Source: Pseudomonas sp. St316
Lineage (GTDB): Bacteria; Pseudomonadota; Gammaproteobacteria; Pseudomonadales; Pseudomonadaceae
Assembly: GCF_018325905.1 (NCBI RefSeq)
Contig: NZ_AP021901.1
Coordinates: 2,728,001-2,792,000 of the forward strand
DNA length: 64,000 bases
Direction: 5' to 3'
A model generated the notes under the pieces. It was not told where the DNA came from and ran no database searches. It worked only from the letters and a program-made list of their open reading frames with translations. Below are positions 49,031 to 58,605 of this stretch, piece after piece. Position 1 is the stretch's first letter. Each line of letters opens with the position of its first letter. Made by a program: the position numbers and the translations under genes.

Positions 49031-50041
49031 ATGAAACGAGTTCGACAGTGGCTGGCTGCCTGGGCCACCTTCGCTGTGTTGGTTTCACCCCTTCCGGCGT
49101 CGGCCGCCACGGCGCCGATCCACTTTGCCGACTTGAACTGGGAAAGTGGCAGCCTGATCACCGATATCCTGCGGATCATCGTCGAAAAAGGCTATGGGCT
49201 TGCGACCGACACATTGCCGGGTACCACCATTACCCTGGAAACCGCCTTGGCCAATAACGACATCCAGGTGATCGGCGAGGAATGGGCCGGTCGTAGCCCG
49301 GTGTGGGTCAAGGCCGAGGCCGAAGGCAAGGTGGTTGCCCTGGGTGACACCGTCAAAGGCGCGACCGAAGGCTGGTGGGTACCCGAGTACGTCATCAAGG
49401 GCGACCCGGCCAAGGGCATCAAGCCCCTGGCCCCGGACCTGCGCAGTGTCCAGGACCTTGCGCGCTACAAGCATGTGTTCAAGGATCCGGAGAGCCCCGA
49501 CAAGGGCCGCTTCCTCAACAGTCCCATCGGCTGGACATCGGAAGTGGTGAACAAGCAAAAGCTCAAGGCGTATGGCCTGACCGACAGCTACGTGAACTTC
49601 CGCAGCGGCTCGGGGGCGGCGCTGGACGCGGAGATCACATCGTCGATCCGCCGGGGCAAGCCGATCCTGTTCTACTACTGGTCACCCACGCCATTGCTCG
49701 GACGTTTCAAGTTGGTGCAGCTGCAAGAGCCGCCGTTCGATGCCGAGGCCTGGAAAACCCTGACCGACGCCGATAACCCCAACCCGAAGCCGACCCGCTC
49801 ACTGGCCTCGAAACTGTCGATTGGCGTTTCTGCCCCGTTCCAGAAGCAATACCCGGACATTGCCGAGTTCTTCAGCAAAGTCGATTTGCCCATCGAACCG
49901 TTGAACAAGGCCCTGGCCGACATGAGCGAGAAACGCACCCCGCCCCGTGAAGCCGCCGAGGCATTCCTCAAGGCACATCCGCAGGTCTGGCAGGCCTGGC
50001 TGCCCAAGGAGGTGGCGGACAAAGTGTCTGCCGACCTCTAG
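49031..50041 (+). CDS. Glycine betaine/proline-type ABC substrate-binding protein (ProX/OpuAC)
   Basis: A 336-residue periplasmic protein. The signal peptide (MKRVRQWLAAWATFAVLVSP, then LPASA) is cleaved near residue 26. The OpuAC domain follows with IHFADLNWESGSLITDILRI, DIQVIGEEWAGRSPVWVKAE and EGWWVPEYVIKG. The tryptophan-rich pattern suits quaternary amine binding. No permease or ATPase gene is adjacent, so this is an orphan binding protein that may serve a transporter elsewhere. GAGGTG precedes the ATG at 49031. Confidence 0.87.
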   Translation: MKRVRQWLAAWATFAVLVSPLPASAATAPIHFADLNWESGSLITDILRIIVEKGYGLATDTLPGTTITLETALANNDIQVIGEEWAGRSPVWVKAEAEGKVVALGDTVKGATEGWWVPEYVIKGDPAKGIKPLAPDLRSVQDLARYKHVFKDPESPDKGRFLNSPIGWTSEVVNKQKLKAYGLTDSYVNFRSGSGAALDAEITSSIRRGKPILFYYWSPTPLLGRFKLVQLQEPPFDAEAWKTLTDADNPNPKPTRSLASKLSIGVSAPFQKQYPDIAEFFSKVDLPIEPLNKALADMSEKRTPPREAAEAFLKAHPQVWQAWLPKEVADKVSADL

Positions 50042-50180
50042 GACGGCCTGTGTGCCAACAGGTTGAACTCTTGATCCTGGGCAATGAGTCATTCGTTGGA
50101 AACTGGCAACCTGCGCCCGTCCAGCGAAATGCCAAATTCGAGCTAGGATGATTGTTCAACCTTTTTCAGGAGGCTGGCGA

Positions 50181-50618
50181 ATGACGCTTTTATTGGCTCG
50201 GTCGCTGGTCGCAATGTTTGCGGCCATCAGCTTGATTCATATGTATTGGGCCCTGGGTGGGCGGTGGGCGGCCAAGGCTGTGGTGCCTCAGGTGCCGGTG
50301 AAGCAGGGGGAGGCGCTGCGACCGGCGTTCGATCCCTCGGGCTGGCTGACCTTGCTGGTGGCCCTGGCGCTGCTGATGATTGCGCTGCTGGTGTGCCTGC
50401 GGGTCGGCCTGCTGGCGCAGCCGGTCACTCATCGGGCGTTGCAGTGGCTGATCAGCGCGATTGCCTTGCTGATGTTCGCCCGGGCCATTGGCGAATCGAA
50501 CCTGGTGGGCTTCTTCAAGGAGTTCAAGGACTCGACATTCGCCAGGCTCGACACCTGGGTCTATTCGCCGTTGTGCGTGGTGCTTGGGGCTGGGTTGCTG
50601 ACGGTGGCCTGGGCCTGA
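50181..50618 (+). CDS. DUF3995 family membrane protein
   Basis: A 145-residue inner-membrane protein with four hydrophobic segments and the DUF3995 opening AISLIHMYWALGGRWAAKAV. A typical later motif is FARAIGESNLVGFFKEFKDS, then FARLDTWVYSPLCVVLGAGL. The ATG at 50181 has a perfect AGGAGG eight bases upstream, so I reject the earlier in-frame ATG at 50148. The function of the family is unknown. Confidence 0.85.
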   Translation: MTLLLARSLVAMFAAISLIHMYWALGGRWAAKAVVPQVPVKQGEALRPAFDPSGWLTLLVALALLMIALLVCLRVGLLAQPVTHRALQWLISAIALLMFARAIGESNLVGFFKEFKDSTFARLDTWVYSPLCVVLGAGLLTVAWA

Positions 50619-50657
50619 TCCTTCTAAAGGCGAACCCGATCCCAAAGGCGAACACAA

Positions 50658-50790
50658 TGTGGCGAGGGAGCTTGCTCCCGCTGGAGGGCGCAGCCCTCCC
50701 AAAAAACTGGACACAATCAGCCTGGCACACCGAGGTGACAGGTCTCGGGGCTGCTGCGCACCCCAGCGGGAGCAAGCTCCCTCGCCACAA
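50658..50790. repeat. BIME of the GTGGCGAGGGAG family
   Basis: GTGGCGAGGGAGCTTGCTCCCGCT and the inverted AGCGGGAGCAAGCTCCCTCGCCAC enclose about 85 bases with a GGAGGGCGCAGCCCTCC hairpin. It lies between the convergent DUF3995 and mrpG genes. Confidence 0.85.
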
Positions 50791-50812
50791 GGGTGTTCGC
50801 CTCAGGTAGCCG

Positions 50813-51175
50813 TCAGCCGTGCTGCCCGGTTTTGCGACTACTGACCTCCGCTGGCACATCATCCCCAGCCATGCGCTTTCGAAACAATGCCGCCCGGGCC
50901 AGCAGCAGGGTGGTCACAGGGACGGTGATGGACAACAGGATCGGTATCAGCCAGGCGTGCAATACCGGCCCGGACTTGAGCGCGGAAAAGTAGATGATCG
51001 AAGCCAGCGCCACGCACCAGGCCCCCAGTGTGGACGCCAGGGCCGGTGGGTGCATGCGCTGGAAATAATCCTTCAGCCGCACCAGGCCGATGGCTCCGGC
51101 CAGGGCGCAGAGGCTGCTGAGCACCAGCAGGATCGCCACCGGAATTTCGACCCACATCGACAGTTCGCCGGTCAT
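50813..51175 (-). CDS. mrpG: Cation/proton antiporter subunit G
   Basis: A 120-residue membrane protein with three hydrophobic segments, matching the MnhG/PhaG family (VLSSLCALAGAIGLVRLKDY, then FQRMHPPALASTLGAWCVAL). It is the last gene of the operon and overlaps mrpF by four bases. Subunit G is a small membrane component required for assembly of the hetero-oligomeric antiporter. Confidence 0.92.
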   Translation of the reverse strand: MTGELSMWVEIPVAILLVLSSLCALAGAIGLVRLKDYFQRMHPPALASTLGAWCVALASIIYFSALKSGPVLHAWLIPILLSITVPVTTLLLARAALFRKRMAGDDVPAEVSSRKTGQHG

Positions 51176-51450
51176 TCGATCACCTCGCCGCGCAGCAGGA
51201 ACTTGGCCAGGGCAAACGAGCCGACAAAGCCGAACAGGGCGATCAGCAGCGCCGCCTCGAAATAGGTGTCACTGGCATAACGGATGCCCAGCACCAACAT
51301 CATCAGCATCGCCACGATGTACAGGTAGTCCAGGGCCAATACCCGATCCTGGGCCGATGGGCCCTTGAACAGCCGCCACAGGGTCAACACCATCGCCAGG
51401 GAGAACAGGAACAGGCTCAACAGGATCGCGTTGGACAGCAAGGGGCTCAT
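51172..51450 (-). CDS. mrpF: Cation/proton antiporter subunit F
   Basis: A 92-residue protein with three membrane helices, of the MrpF/PhaF family (MVLTLWRLFKGPSAQDRVLA, then LDYLYIVAMLMMLVLGI). The start at 51450 overlaps the end of mrpE (ATGA). A longer in-frame reading upstream lies inside mrpE and was not used. Confidence 0.92.
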   Translation of the reverse strand: MSPLLSNAILLSLFLFSLAMVLTLWRLFKGPSAQDRVLALDYLYIVAMLMMLVLGIRYASDTYFEAALLIALFGFVGSFALAKFLLRGEVIE

Positions 51451-51935
51451 TGGAAAATCTCCATCAACGGGCGCTCGTAGGTGGCCTTGAAATGGGCGAT
51501 GAAGGACGCCTCGTCCGCCAGATCGAACACATGCAACAACAGGATGCTGCGGTCCAGGGCCAGTTCCGACCAGACGGTCCCGGGAACCACCGTGGTGATC
51601 ATCGACAGCGCCGCCAGGCCGTTGGCGTCGTGCAGGTCCAGCGGCACCTTGACGAACCGCGAGCGTGGCGGGCGGCGGCTGGCGTTCAGTACACCCCAGG
51701 CCACCGCCAGGTTGGACACCAGTACGTCGCGGCCCACCAGCAGGAACAAGCGCAACACTACCCACGGCCGACGGATACGGATCGGCCGCGGTCGCAGCGG
51801 ACGCATCATCAGCGGTGCCAGGAAGCCCAGCGCGGCCCCCAGCAACAGGTGGCCAGCGCTCAGTGACAGGTTCATCACCAGCCACAGTATCCACAGTGCC
51901 AGGGACAGCCACGGGGCGGGGAACAGGCGCTTCAT
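51447..51935 (-). CDS. mrpE: Cation/proton antiporter subunit E
   Basis: A 162-residue membrane protein of the MrpE/PhaE family. N-terminal helices (LSLALWILWLVMNLSLSAGH) precede the soluble region with MITTVVPGTVWSELALDRSI and LLLHVFDLADEASFIAHFKA. The start at 51935 overlaps mrpD by four bases. The small subunit supports complex formation. Confidence 0.92.
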   Translation of the reverse strand: MKRLFPAPWLSLALWILWLVMNLSLSAGHLLLGAALGFLAPLMMRPLRPRPIRIRRPWVVLRLFLLVGRDVLVSNLAVAWGVLNASRRPPRSRFVKVPLDLHDANGLAALSMITTVVPGTVWSELALDRSILLLHVFDLADEASFIAHFKATYERPLMEIFQ

Positions 51936-53617
51936 GGCTGCACCTCCCGCAAGGCGGCGCGAGTTTCGGGGCTGGGCACGGCGCGAGTGGCGAGGACCGA
52001 CATCACGTAGTGCTCCGGATTGTTCAGCGCATCGGCCGCCGATTGTGTATAGCGCAGCAGCGGCTCGGCCTTGAAGGTCAGGGCGATGCCCAGGCCCAGC
52101 AGCACGATGATCGGCAGGCATTCGAACGGTCGCAGCAACGGCGACGGGCGTTCCTGGGGCGTCCAGAACCGTTGGATGCCCAGCCGCGAGAACGCGATCA
52201 ACGAGGCCAGCCCCGACAGGATCAGCAGCGCCAACAGGCCCCACGCCTGGTTCGATACCTGCCCCCCGACGCTGGCTTCGAGCCCCTGAGGATTGAGCAA
52301 GGCGCTCAGCAAACTCAGCTTGCCGATGAACCCCGACAACGGCGGCATGCCGATAATCAACAGCGCACAGAAGATAAAGCTCAAGCCAAGGAAGGCCATG
52401 GTCCAGGGAATCACTTGCCCAACCACGGCTTTCTGCTCGTCATCGAGGTTGATGCCCTTGGGCGGTTGCAAGGATTCCAGCGGTCGCGGCAAGGTGTCGA
52501 AGTCGTCGTCCAGGGCCATGTCATTGGCCGAGCGCGAACGTTCGATCAGCTCCGCCAGCAAGAACAGCGCGCAGAGTGCCAGGGTCGAACTCACCAGGTA
52601 AAACAGCGCCGCGCCCACCAGGTTGGGTTGGGCGAAGCCGATGGCTGACAACAGGATCCCGGCCGACACCAGGATGCTCAGGCTCGCCATGCGCTCCAGG
52701 CGTTGGGCCGCCAGAATGGCGATGGCGGCGCAGACGATGGTCGCCATGCCGCCATAGACCAGCCAGTCGGCGCCGAAATACGCCGAGGCGCCGGCCTGGC
52801 CGGAGAACAGCAACGTCCACAGGCGCAGGATCGTGTAGACGCCAACCTTGGTCATGATCGCAAACAGCGCCGCCACTGGTGCGCTGGCGGCGCTATAGGC
52901 CGGCACCAGCCAGAAGTTCAGCGGCCACATGCCAGCCTTGGCCAGGAACGCCACTGCGAGGATGCCTGCCCCTGCGTGCAGCAAGCCGCGGTCGGCCTCT
53001 GGTACCAGCGGGATTTTCAGGGCCAGGTCGGCCATGTTCAACGTGCCGGTAACGCCATAGATCAGCGCTGCGCCGATCAGGAACAACGACGAAGCCAGCA
53101 GATTGATGGAGATGTAGTGCAAACCCGACGACACCCGCGCCCGGCCCGAACCGTGCAGCAGCAAGCCGTAGGAGGCCGCCAGCAGCACCTCGAAGAACAC
53201 GAACAGGTTGAACAGGTCCGCCGTCAGGAAGGCGCCGTAGAGGCCCATCAACTGGATCTGGAACAGCGCGTGGAAACTCGCCCCGGCGCGGTCCCAGCGG
53301 GCCATGGCGAAGAGCAGGGCGCTGACGCCAATGATGCCGGTCAGTACCAGCATCAGCGCCGACAGGCGATCGACCACCAGGACAATGCCGAACGGCGCCT
53401 GCCAGTTGCCAGGCAGATACACACCAATGGACGCGGGCAGGGCCTGGTCCTGGGTCCAGTACAGCAACAGTACGGCGATGCCCAGGCCCAGCAGGCTGGA
53501 AAGCAGATTGATCCGGGCCTTGAGCGGGCGGTGTTTCTCGCCCAGCATCAGCATCAACGCGGCGGTCAGCAGCGGCAGCAGGATGGGCGCGGCGATCAGA
53601 TGGGGGGTCAACATCAT
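51932..53617 (-). CDS. mrpD: Cation/proton antiporter subunit D
   Basis: A 561-residue membrane protein with about fourteen hydrophobic segments, related to respiratory complex I proton channels (NuoM/N). Family regions include GLYGAFLTADLFNLFVFFEV with its conserved glutamate, LAKAGMWPLNFWLVPAYSAA with the conserved lysine, and ALFAIMTKVGVYTILRLWTL. The start at 53617 (ATGATG) overlaps the mrpC stop. A longer in-frame reading inside mrpC was rejected. Confidence 0.94.
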   Translation of the reverse strand: MMLTPHLIAAPILLPLLTAALMLMLGEKHRPLKARINLLSSLLGLGIAVLLLYWTQDQALPASIGVYLPGNWQAPFGIVLVVDRLSALMLVLTGIIGVSALLFAMARWDRAGASFHALFQIQLMGLYGAFLTADLFNLFVFFEVLLAASYGLLLHGSGRARVSSGLHYISINLLASSLFLIGAALIYGVTGTLNMADLALKIPLVPEADRGLLHAGAGILAVAFLAKAGMWPLNFWLVPAYSAASAPVAALFAIMTKVGVYTILRLWTLLFSGQAGASAYFGADWLVYGGMATIVCAAIAILAAQRLERMASLSILVSAGILLSAIGFAQPNLVGAALFYLVSSTLALCALFLLAELIERSRSANDMALDDDFDTLPRPLESLQPPKGINLDDEQKAVVGQVIPWTMAFLGLSFIFCALLIIGMPPLSGFIGKLSLLSALLNPQGLEASVGGQVSNQAWGLLALLILSGLASLIAFSRLGIQRFWTPQERPSPLLRPFECLPIIVLLGLGIALTFKAEPLLRYTQSAADALNNPEHYVMSVLATRAVPSPETRAALREVQP

Positions 53618-53958
53618 TCCTTGGGCTCCCGTCCGTCCACGTGGTCGGTACCGGTCAGTCCTCGGGACGCCAGCAGTACCACCAGGAACAGCGCGGTCAT
53701 GGCGAAGCTGATCACGATGGCGGTCAGCACCAGGGCCTGGGGCAGCGGGTCGGTATAGTGCAGCAGGTCCTGGGGCACGCCGTCCTTGATGATCGGCTCC
53801 TTGCCGATGAACAGGCTGCCCATGCTGAAGATGAACAGGTTGACGCCGTAGGACAGCAGGCACAGGCCCATGACCACCTGGAAGGTCCGTGGCCGCAACA
53901 CCAGCCAGACACCGGAAGCGGCCAGTACGCCGATTGCGATTGCGATGACTTCTTCCAT
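53614..53958 (-). CDS. mrpC: Cation/proton antiporter subunit C
   Basis: A 114-residue membrane protein with three helices, homologous to complex I NuoK. Features are VWLVLRPRTFQVVMGLCLLS, YGVNLFIFSMGSL and the loop with DPLPQALVLTAIVISFAMTA. It touches the mrpA stop at one end and overlaps mrpD at the other. Confidence 0.94.
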   Translation of the reverse strand: MEEVIAIAIGVLAASGVWLVLRPRTFQVVMGLCLLSYGVNLFIFSMGSLFIGKEPIIKDGVPQDLLHYTDPLPQALVLTAIVISFAMTALFLVVLLASRGLTGTDHVDGREPKE

Positions 53959-56882
53959 CAGGCGGTGGCTCCTTTGGCGGGGGCAATGGGTTTGGCTTGC
54001 AGGCCCGGCTTATGGGCCCGCACCGACTGGTGCGCCAGGGCGGTGAGGATCAACAGCGTGGAGCCGACCACCACGGCGTACACACCGATGTCGAAGAACA
54101 GCGCGCTGGCCACATGGAGATCACCCAGCAGCGGTAATTCGAAATGCCAGGTGTGGGTGGTCATGAACGGGTAACCCACGGCCATCGATCCCAGGCCCGT
54201 GGCGGTGGCGAACAACAGCCCGGTGCCCATCCAACGCAGTGGACGCAGGCTCATTTGCGCTTCGACCCACTGAGTGCCGGCAACCATGTATTGCAGGATG
54301 AACGCCACCGACATCACCAACCCGGCCACGAAGCCGCCACCGGGTTGATTGTGGCCGCGCATGAACAGGTAGAACGACACCACCAGGGCGATCGGCAGCA
54401 GCAAGCGCACCAGCACCGACGGCACCATCATGAAGCCCAATGCGGTGTCGCTGGCATGGCGCGGGTTGACCAGGTCGGTGACCACGTCCGGCGCGAGCAG
54501 ACGCTGTTGCGCCGGCAGTTGCATGCTTTCCTTCGGTGGACGGAAACGCCGCAGCAGGGCGAACACCGCCAAGGCCACCGCCACCAGCACGGTGATTTCC
54601 CCGAGGGTGTCGAAGCCCCGGAAATCCACCAGCATCACGTTCACCACATTGCTGCCGCCACCTTCGGGCAGGGCACGGCTCAAGTAGAACGAAGAAATGT
54701 CGTTAGGCGTCTGCCGCGTGAGCATCGCATAGGACAACAGCGCCATGCCGCCGCCGACGGCGATGGACAGCAGCAGGTCCCGCAGGCGTCGGATACGCGC
54801 GCGCCGCTCGCTGTTGGGCAGCGGTGAGACGTCCTCGATCCGCCGTGGCAGCCAGCGCAGGCCCAGCAGGATCAGCACGGTGGTGACCACTTCCACCACC
54901 AGTTGCGTCAAGGCCAGGTCGGGGGCGGAGAACCAGACGAAGGTTACGCAGGTCATCAGGCCGCAGACGCTGACCATGGTCAGGGCCGCGAGCCGGTGGT
55001 ACTTGGCCTGCCAGGCCGCGCCCAGGGCACAGGCGATTGCCAGCAGCCACAGGGTGACGAAGACGATGGAACCGGGGATCTTCGGCCGGTCGCCCCAGAC
55101 CAGCGTGCTGTGCAGCATCGGGATCAGCCCCGCGAGCACGGCGGCGAGGACCAGCCAGAACAACTGGGCCTGCAGGCGGCGGGTGCTGATCCGTCGTTCC
55201 AGGCGCCGGCCCTGGCGCATCATCAGCACCAGGCAGCGCTCGAACAGGCGCTTGCCGCTGAGGCGGCCAATGAACGGCGGATGCTTGATATGCCCCTGCC
55301 TGAGCTGGTTGCGCAGCAGCAGGTACAGCACGATGCCGCCGGACATCGCCACCAGGCTCATGATCATCGGCGCGTTCAGGCCGTGCCAGATCGCCAGGCT
55401 GTACTGCGGCAGTGTGCCGCCCACCACCGGCAGTGCAGCCGCCGCGAGCAACGCGCCGACCACCTGGGCCGGAAAGATCCCCACCAACAGGCAGGTGAAC
55501 ACCAGCAACTCCACCGGCGCGCGCATCCAGCGCGGTGGTTCGTGGGGGGTATGGGGCAGGTCGGTGGCGGTGGGGCCGAAGAACACGTCCACGGTGAATC
55601 GCAAGGAGTAGGCGACGCTGAAGGTCCCGGCGATGGTGGCGATGATCGGCAGCGCCAGTTCGACCCAGGCCGTGGCGGAAATGAACACGGTCTCGGCGAA
55701 GAACATTTCCTTGGACAGGAAACCATTGAGCAGCGGCACCCCGGCCATCGCCGCGCTAGCGACCATGGCCAGGGTCGCGGTGAACGGAATCAGTCGCACC
55801 AGGCCGCTGAGCCTGCGAATGTCGCGGGTGCCGCTTTCGTGGTCGATGATCCCGGCGGCCATGAACAGCGAGGCCTTGAAGGTGGCGTGGTTGAGGATAT
55901 GAAACACGGCCGCCACGGCCGCCAGTGGACTGTTCAGGCCCAGCAGCAGGGTGATCAGCCCGAGGTGGCTGATGGTGGAGTAGGCCAGCAGGCCCTTGAG
56001 GTCGTTCTGGAACATTGCGCAGTAGGCGCCCAGCAGCAACGTACAGGCCCCCGCGCCGCCGACGATGTAGAACCACTCTTCGCTGCCCGACAGCGACGGC
56101 CATAACCGCGCCAACAGGAACACCCCGGCCTTGACCATGGTGGCCGAGTGCAGGTACGCCGACACCGGCGTGGGGGCGGCCATGGCATGGGGCAGCCAGA
56201 AATGGAAAGGGAATTGTGCGCTTTTGCTCAGGGCGCCGATCAGGATCAGCGGCAGCAGGATGGGGTAGAGGGCATGAGTACGGATCAAGTCGCCGGCGGC
56301 CAGGACCTTGTCCAGGTCATAGCTGCCCACCACATGGCCGAGCAGCATCACCCCGGCCAACAGGCACAGACCGCCAGCCCCGGTCACCATCAACGCCATA
56401 TAGGCTCCACGCCTGGCGTCGGCGCGGTGGTGCCAGTAACCGATCAGCAGGAACGAGAACAGGCTGGTCAGTTCCCAGAAGAACACCATCTGGATCAGGT
56501 TGCCCGAGATCACCAGGCCGAGCATGGCGCCCATGAACGCCAGGAAAAACGCGAAGAAGCGCGGCACTGGATCGTCCGGCGACATGTAGTAGCGGGCATA
56601 CAACGACACCAGCGTGCCAATGCCCAGCACCAGCAGCGAGAACAGCCAGGCGAAGCCGTCCAGGCGCAGGACGAAGTCCAGGCCCAGGCTGGGCAGCCAG
56701 GAATAGGTTTCACGGATCACGCCGCCGTCGGCGATCTGCGGGTACAACAAGGCCACCTGCACAGTGCCGACCAGGGCCACGAGGCCGGCCAGCAGCGATT
56801 CGGCGTTACGGGCGTTATGCGGCAGCAGCGCCGCGACACAGCTGCCGATGAAGGGCAAAAGCAATAGAACTATCAGTGACAT
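53958..56882 (-). CDS. mrpA: Cation/proton antiporter fused subunit A+B
   Basis: A 974-residue membrane protein in which the NuoL-like A subunit is joined to the B subunit, as in other pseudomonads (Sha/Pha type). The A part has MVFFWELTSLFSFLLIGYWH, SKSAQFPFHFWLPHAMAAPT and YLHSATMVKAGVFLLARLWP. The C-terminal B-like part (about residues 820-950) has VRLLLPIALVVSFYLFMRGH and NQPGGGFVAGLVMSVAFILQ. The operon exports Na+ or K+ in exchange for protons, aiding pH and salt tolerance. Which cation is used cannot be told from the sequence. Confidence 0.95.
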   Translation of the reverse strand: MSLIVLLLLPFIGSCVAALLPHNARNAESLLAGLVALVGTVQVALLYPQIADGGVIRETYSWLPSLGLDFVLRLDGFAWLFSLLVLGIGTLVSLYARYYMSPDDPVPRFFAFFLAFMGAMLGLVISGNLIQMVFFWELTSLFSFLLIGYWHHRADARRGAYMALMVTGAGGLCLLAGVMLLGHVVGSYDLDKVLAAGDLIRTHALYPILLPLILIGALSKSAQFPFHFWLPHAMAAPTPVSAYLHSATMVKAGVFLLARLWPSLSGSEEWFYIVGGAGACTLLLGAYCAMFQNDLKGLLAYSTISHLGLITLLLGLNSPLAAVAAVFHILNHATFKASLFMAAGIIDHESGTRDIRRLSGLVRLIPFTATLAMVASAAMAGVPLLNGFLSKEMFFAETVFISATAWVELALPIIATIAGTFSVAYSLRFTVDVFFGPTATDLPHTPHEPPRWMRAPVELLVFTCLLVGIFPAQVVGALLAAAALPVVGGTLPQYSLAIWHGLNAPMIMSLVAMSGGIVLYLLLRNQLRQGHIKHPPFIGRLSGKRLFERCLVLMMRQGRRLERRISTRRLQAQLFWLVLAAVLAGLIPMLHSTLVWGDRPKIPGSIVFVTLWLLAIACALGAAWQAKYHRLAALTMVSVCGLMTCVTFVWFSAPDLALTQLVVEVVTTVLILLGLRWLPRRIEDVSPLPNSERRARIRRLRDLLLSIAVGGGMALLSYAMLTRQTPNDISSFYLSRALPEGGGSNVVNVMLVDFRGFDTLGEITVLVAVALAVFALLRRFRPPKESMQLPAQQRLLAPDVVTDLVNPRHASDTALGFMMVPSVLVRLLLPIALVVSFYLFMRGHNQPGGGFVAGLVMSVAFILQYMVAGTQWVEAQMSLRPLRWMGTGLLFATATGLGSMAVGYPFMTTHTWHFELPLLGDLHVASALFFDIGVYAVVVGSTLLILTALAHQSVRAHKPGLQAKPIAPAKGATA

Positions 56883-57009
56883 AGGCTTCTATTCGGCGGT
56901 AGGTTCTCAAGGATCATACGTACCCTGACCCGGATCACCAACCGCGAGGATGTCGCAGAATCCTACAAGATAGGTGGAGTTTTCTGACTTTGCCGGGATT
57001 CAGGCAGCC

Positions 57010-57942
57010 TCAGCCCTCACGCTCCAACACTTCGTCCGCGTCGATGGCGACTTTGCTCCGTGTCTTCAACTCACTGACAATCACCGCCGCCACGATCAGC
57101 GCCGCGCCGAACAATGCGATCGCCGGCAGCCGCTCGCCTGCCAGACGCCCGGCAATGCCGGCCCACACTGGCTCGCCGGCATAGATCAGCGTGGCGCGGG
57201 TCGGTGAGACGCTTTTCTGTGCCCAATTCATCGCCACCTGGATCGCTGCGCTGGCGGCGCCAAGGCCCACGGCGCTGACCAGCAGCAACATGGAAAAGTC
57301 CGGGATCGCTTCCTGGGTCGGCACCACCATCAGGAAGGCCAGCACCGCCGTGGTTGCCAGTTGCACCACGGTCACCCGGCGCACATCGACCTGGCCGGCA
57401 TAGGCGCTGATCAGGATGATCTCGGCGGCAATCGCGATGGCACTGATCAACGTGGCGATTTCACCGGGGCTGAAGTTCAGCGAGGCCCCGGCCGGGCCCG
57501 ACACCAGCATCAGCCCGGTGAACGCCAGCATGATCCCGATGCTGGGCATCAGGCTAGGGCGACGGCCCAGCACCAGCCATTGCAACAAGGGCACGAACGG
57601 CACGTACAGCGCGGTGATGAAGGCCGATTGGCTGCTGGGGATGGTTTGCAGGCCGACGGTCTGCAAGCCGTAGCCGAGCATGATTGCCACGCCGATGAAA
57701 CAGCCTGCCTTGAGTTCGAACAGCGTCAGGTCGCGCAGGTGACGCCAGGAGAACAGCGCGACAAATGCGGCCGCGGCGGCAAAGCGCAGGCCGACGAAAA
57801 ACATCGGTCCGCTGACCGTCATGGCATGCTGCACCAACAGGAACGTCCCGCCCCAGATCATGGTGATCAGCACCAGCACGCATTCGGCCTTGCTGAACCT
57901 TGAGAAACGGGAGGAAGCTTGCGGGGAGTTCACCGATGCCAT
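57010..57942 (-). CDS. DMT family (EamA) permease
   Basis: A 310-residue inner-membrane transporter with ten hydrophobic segments in two EamA repeats (ECVLVLITMIWGGTFLLVQH, and LLLVSAVGLGAASAAIQVAM). The ATG at 57942 (MASVNSPQASSRFSRFSKAE) has AAGG close upstream. Earlier in-frame starts at 58014 and 58098 would run into the divergent regulator gene. It and the XRE-cupin gene diverge, so that regulator may control it. The exported metabolite is unknown. Confidence 0.87.
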   Translation of the reverse strand: MASVNSPQASSRFSRFSKAECVLVLITMIWGGTFLLVQHAMTVSGPMFFVGLRFAAAAAFVALFSWRHLRDLTLFELKAGCFIGVAIMLGYGLQTVGLQTIPSSQSAFITALYVPFVPLLQWLVLGRRPSLMPSIGIMLAFTGLMLVSGPAGASLNFSPGEIATLISAIAIAAEIILISAYAGQVDVRRVTVVQLATTAVLAFLMVVPTQEAIPDFSMLLLVSAVGLGAASAAIQVAMNWAQKSVSPTRATLIYAGEPVWAGIAGRLAGERLPAIALFGAALIVAAVIVSELKTRSKVAIDADEVLEREG

Positions 57943-57993
57943 GACCTTGCGCGCCACTTGAGGCGGACGCACAATGCGCCCGAAGTTGGGCAG

Positions 57994-57999
57994 TATAAT
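57994..57999 (+). promoter_or_regulatory. -10 promoter element of the XRE-cupin gene
   Basis: A perfect TATAAT lies 28 bases before the GTG start at 58027. The -35 is not convincing (ACAATG at 17-base spacing), which suggests activator dependence. Confidence 0.45.
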
Positions 58000-58026
58000 G
58001 CGCAACCCAGCCATGTGAGCAATATA

Positions 58027-58590
58027 GTGCACAAAGAATCCGGCCAGCGGGCGTCCGTCCTGCAACACGTCAGCCAGAACGTCCGTCGCCTGCGGCATGC
58101 CGCCGAGCTCAGCCAGACCGCGTTGGCCGAGTTGTCGGGGGTCAGCCGGCGGATGTTGGTGGCCATCGAGGCGGGCGAAAAGAACGTCAGCCTGACTACT
58201 CTGGATCGCGTCGCCGAAGCCCTCGACGTGGCTTTCAGTGACTTGATCCAGGCCCCCGATGCCCGCGACCCGAGCCGCATCAACGAACTGGCCTGGGCCG
58301 GGACCATTGCCGGCAGCAAAGCCGTATTGCTCGCCAAGGCCACCGCCAGCCGCGAGGTGGAACTCTGGGAGTGGCGCCTGGAGCCCGGCGAGTATTACCC
58401 TTCAGAGCCCGACGCCGACGGTTGGAGCGAGCAACTCTACGTATTCGAGGGCTGCCTGACGCTGCTGTTGGGCAGCGAGGAGCGTCGGATTGGCGCCGGT
58501 GAGTTTTTCATGTTCGCCAGCAACCAGCCCCATGCCTATCGCAACGATGGCCCGGTGGCGGCGAGATTCGTACGCAACGTGGTGATTTGA
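58027..58590 (+). CDS. XRE family regulator with cupin domain
   Basis: A 187-residue regulator. The helix-turn-helix covers about residues 15-68 (VRRLRHAAELSQTALAELSG, then VSRRMLVAIEAGEKNVSLTT). The cupin sensor covers about 105-185 (WEWRLEPGEYYPSEPDADGW, EQLYVFEGCLTLLLGSEERR). I use the GTG at 58027 because it begins the conserved HKESGQRASVLQHVSQNVRR region. Its ribosome site is weak. It is divergent from the DMT permease, and its product may sense a small metabolite handled by that exporter. Confidence 0.88.
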   Translation: MHKESGQRASVLQHVSQNVRRLRHAAELSQTALAELSGVSRRMLVAIEAGEKNVSLTTLDRVAEALDVAFSDLIQAPDARDPSRINELAWAGTIAGSKAVLLAKATASREVELWEWRLEPGEYYPSEPDADGWSEQLYVFEGCLTLLLGSEERRIGAGEFFMFASNQPHAYRNDGPVAARFVRNVVI

Positions 58591-58605
58591 TTCCTGGAGA
58601 GCGGT

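Noticed and set aside
51932..53986. An extended mrpD frame of 684 codons
   Set aside because: The first 123 codons overlap mrpC in another frame with non-membrane, proline/arginine-rich sequence; the ATGATG at 53617 gives the normal family start.
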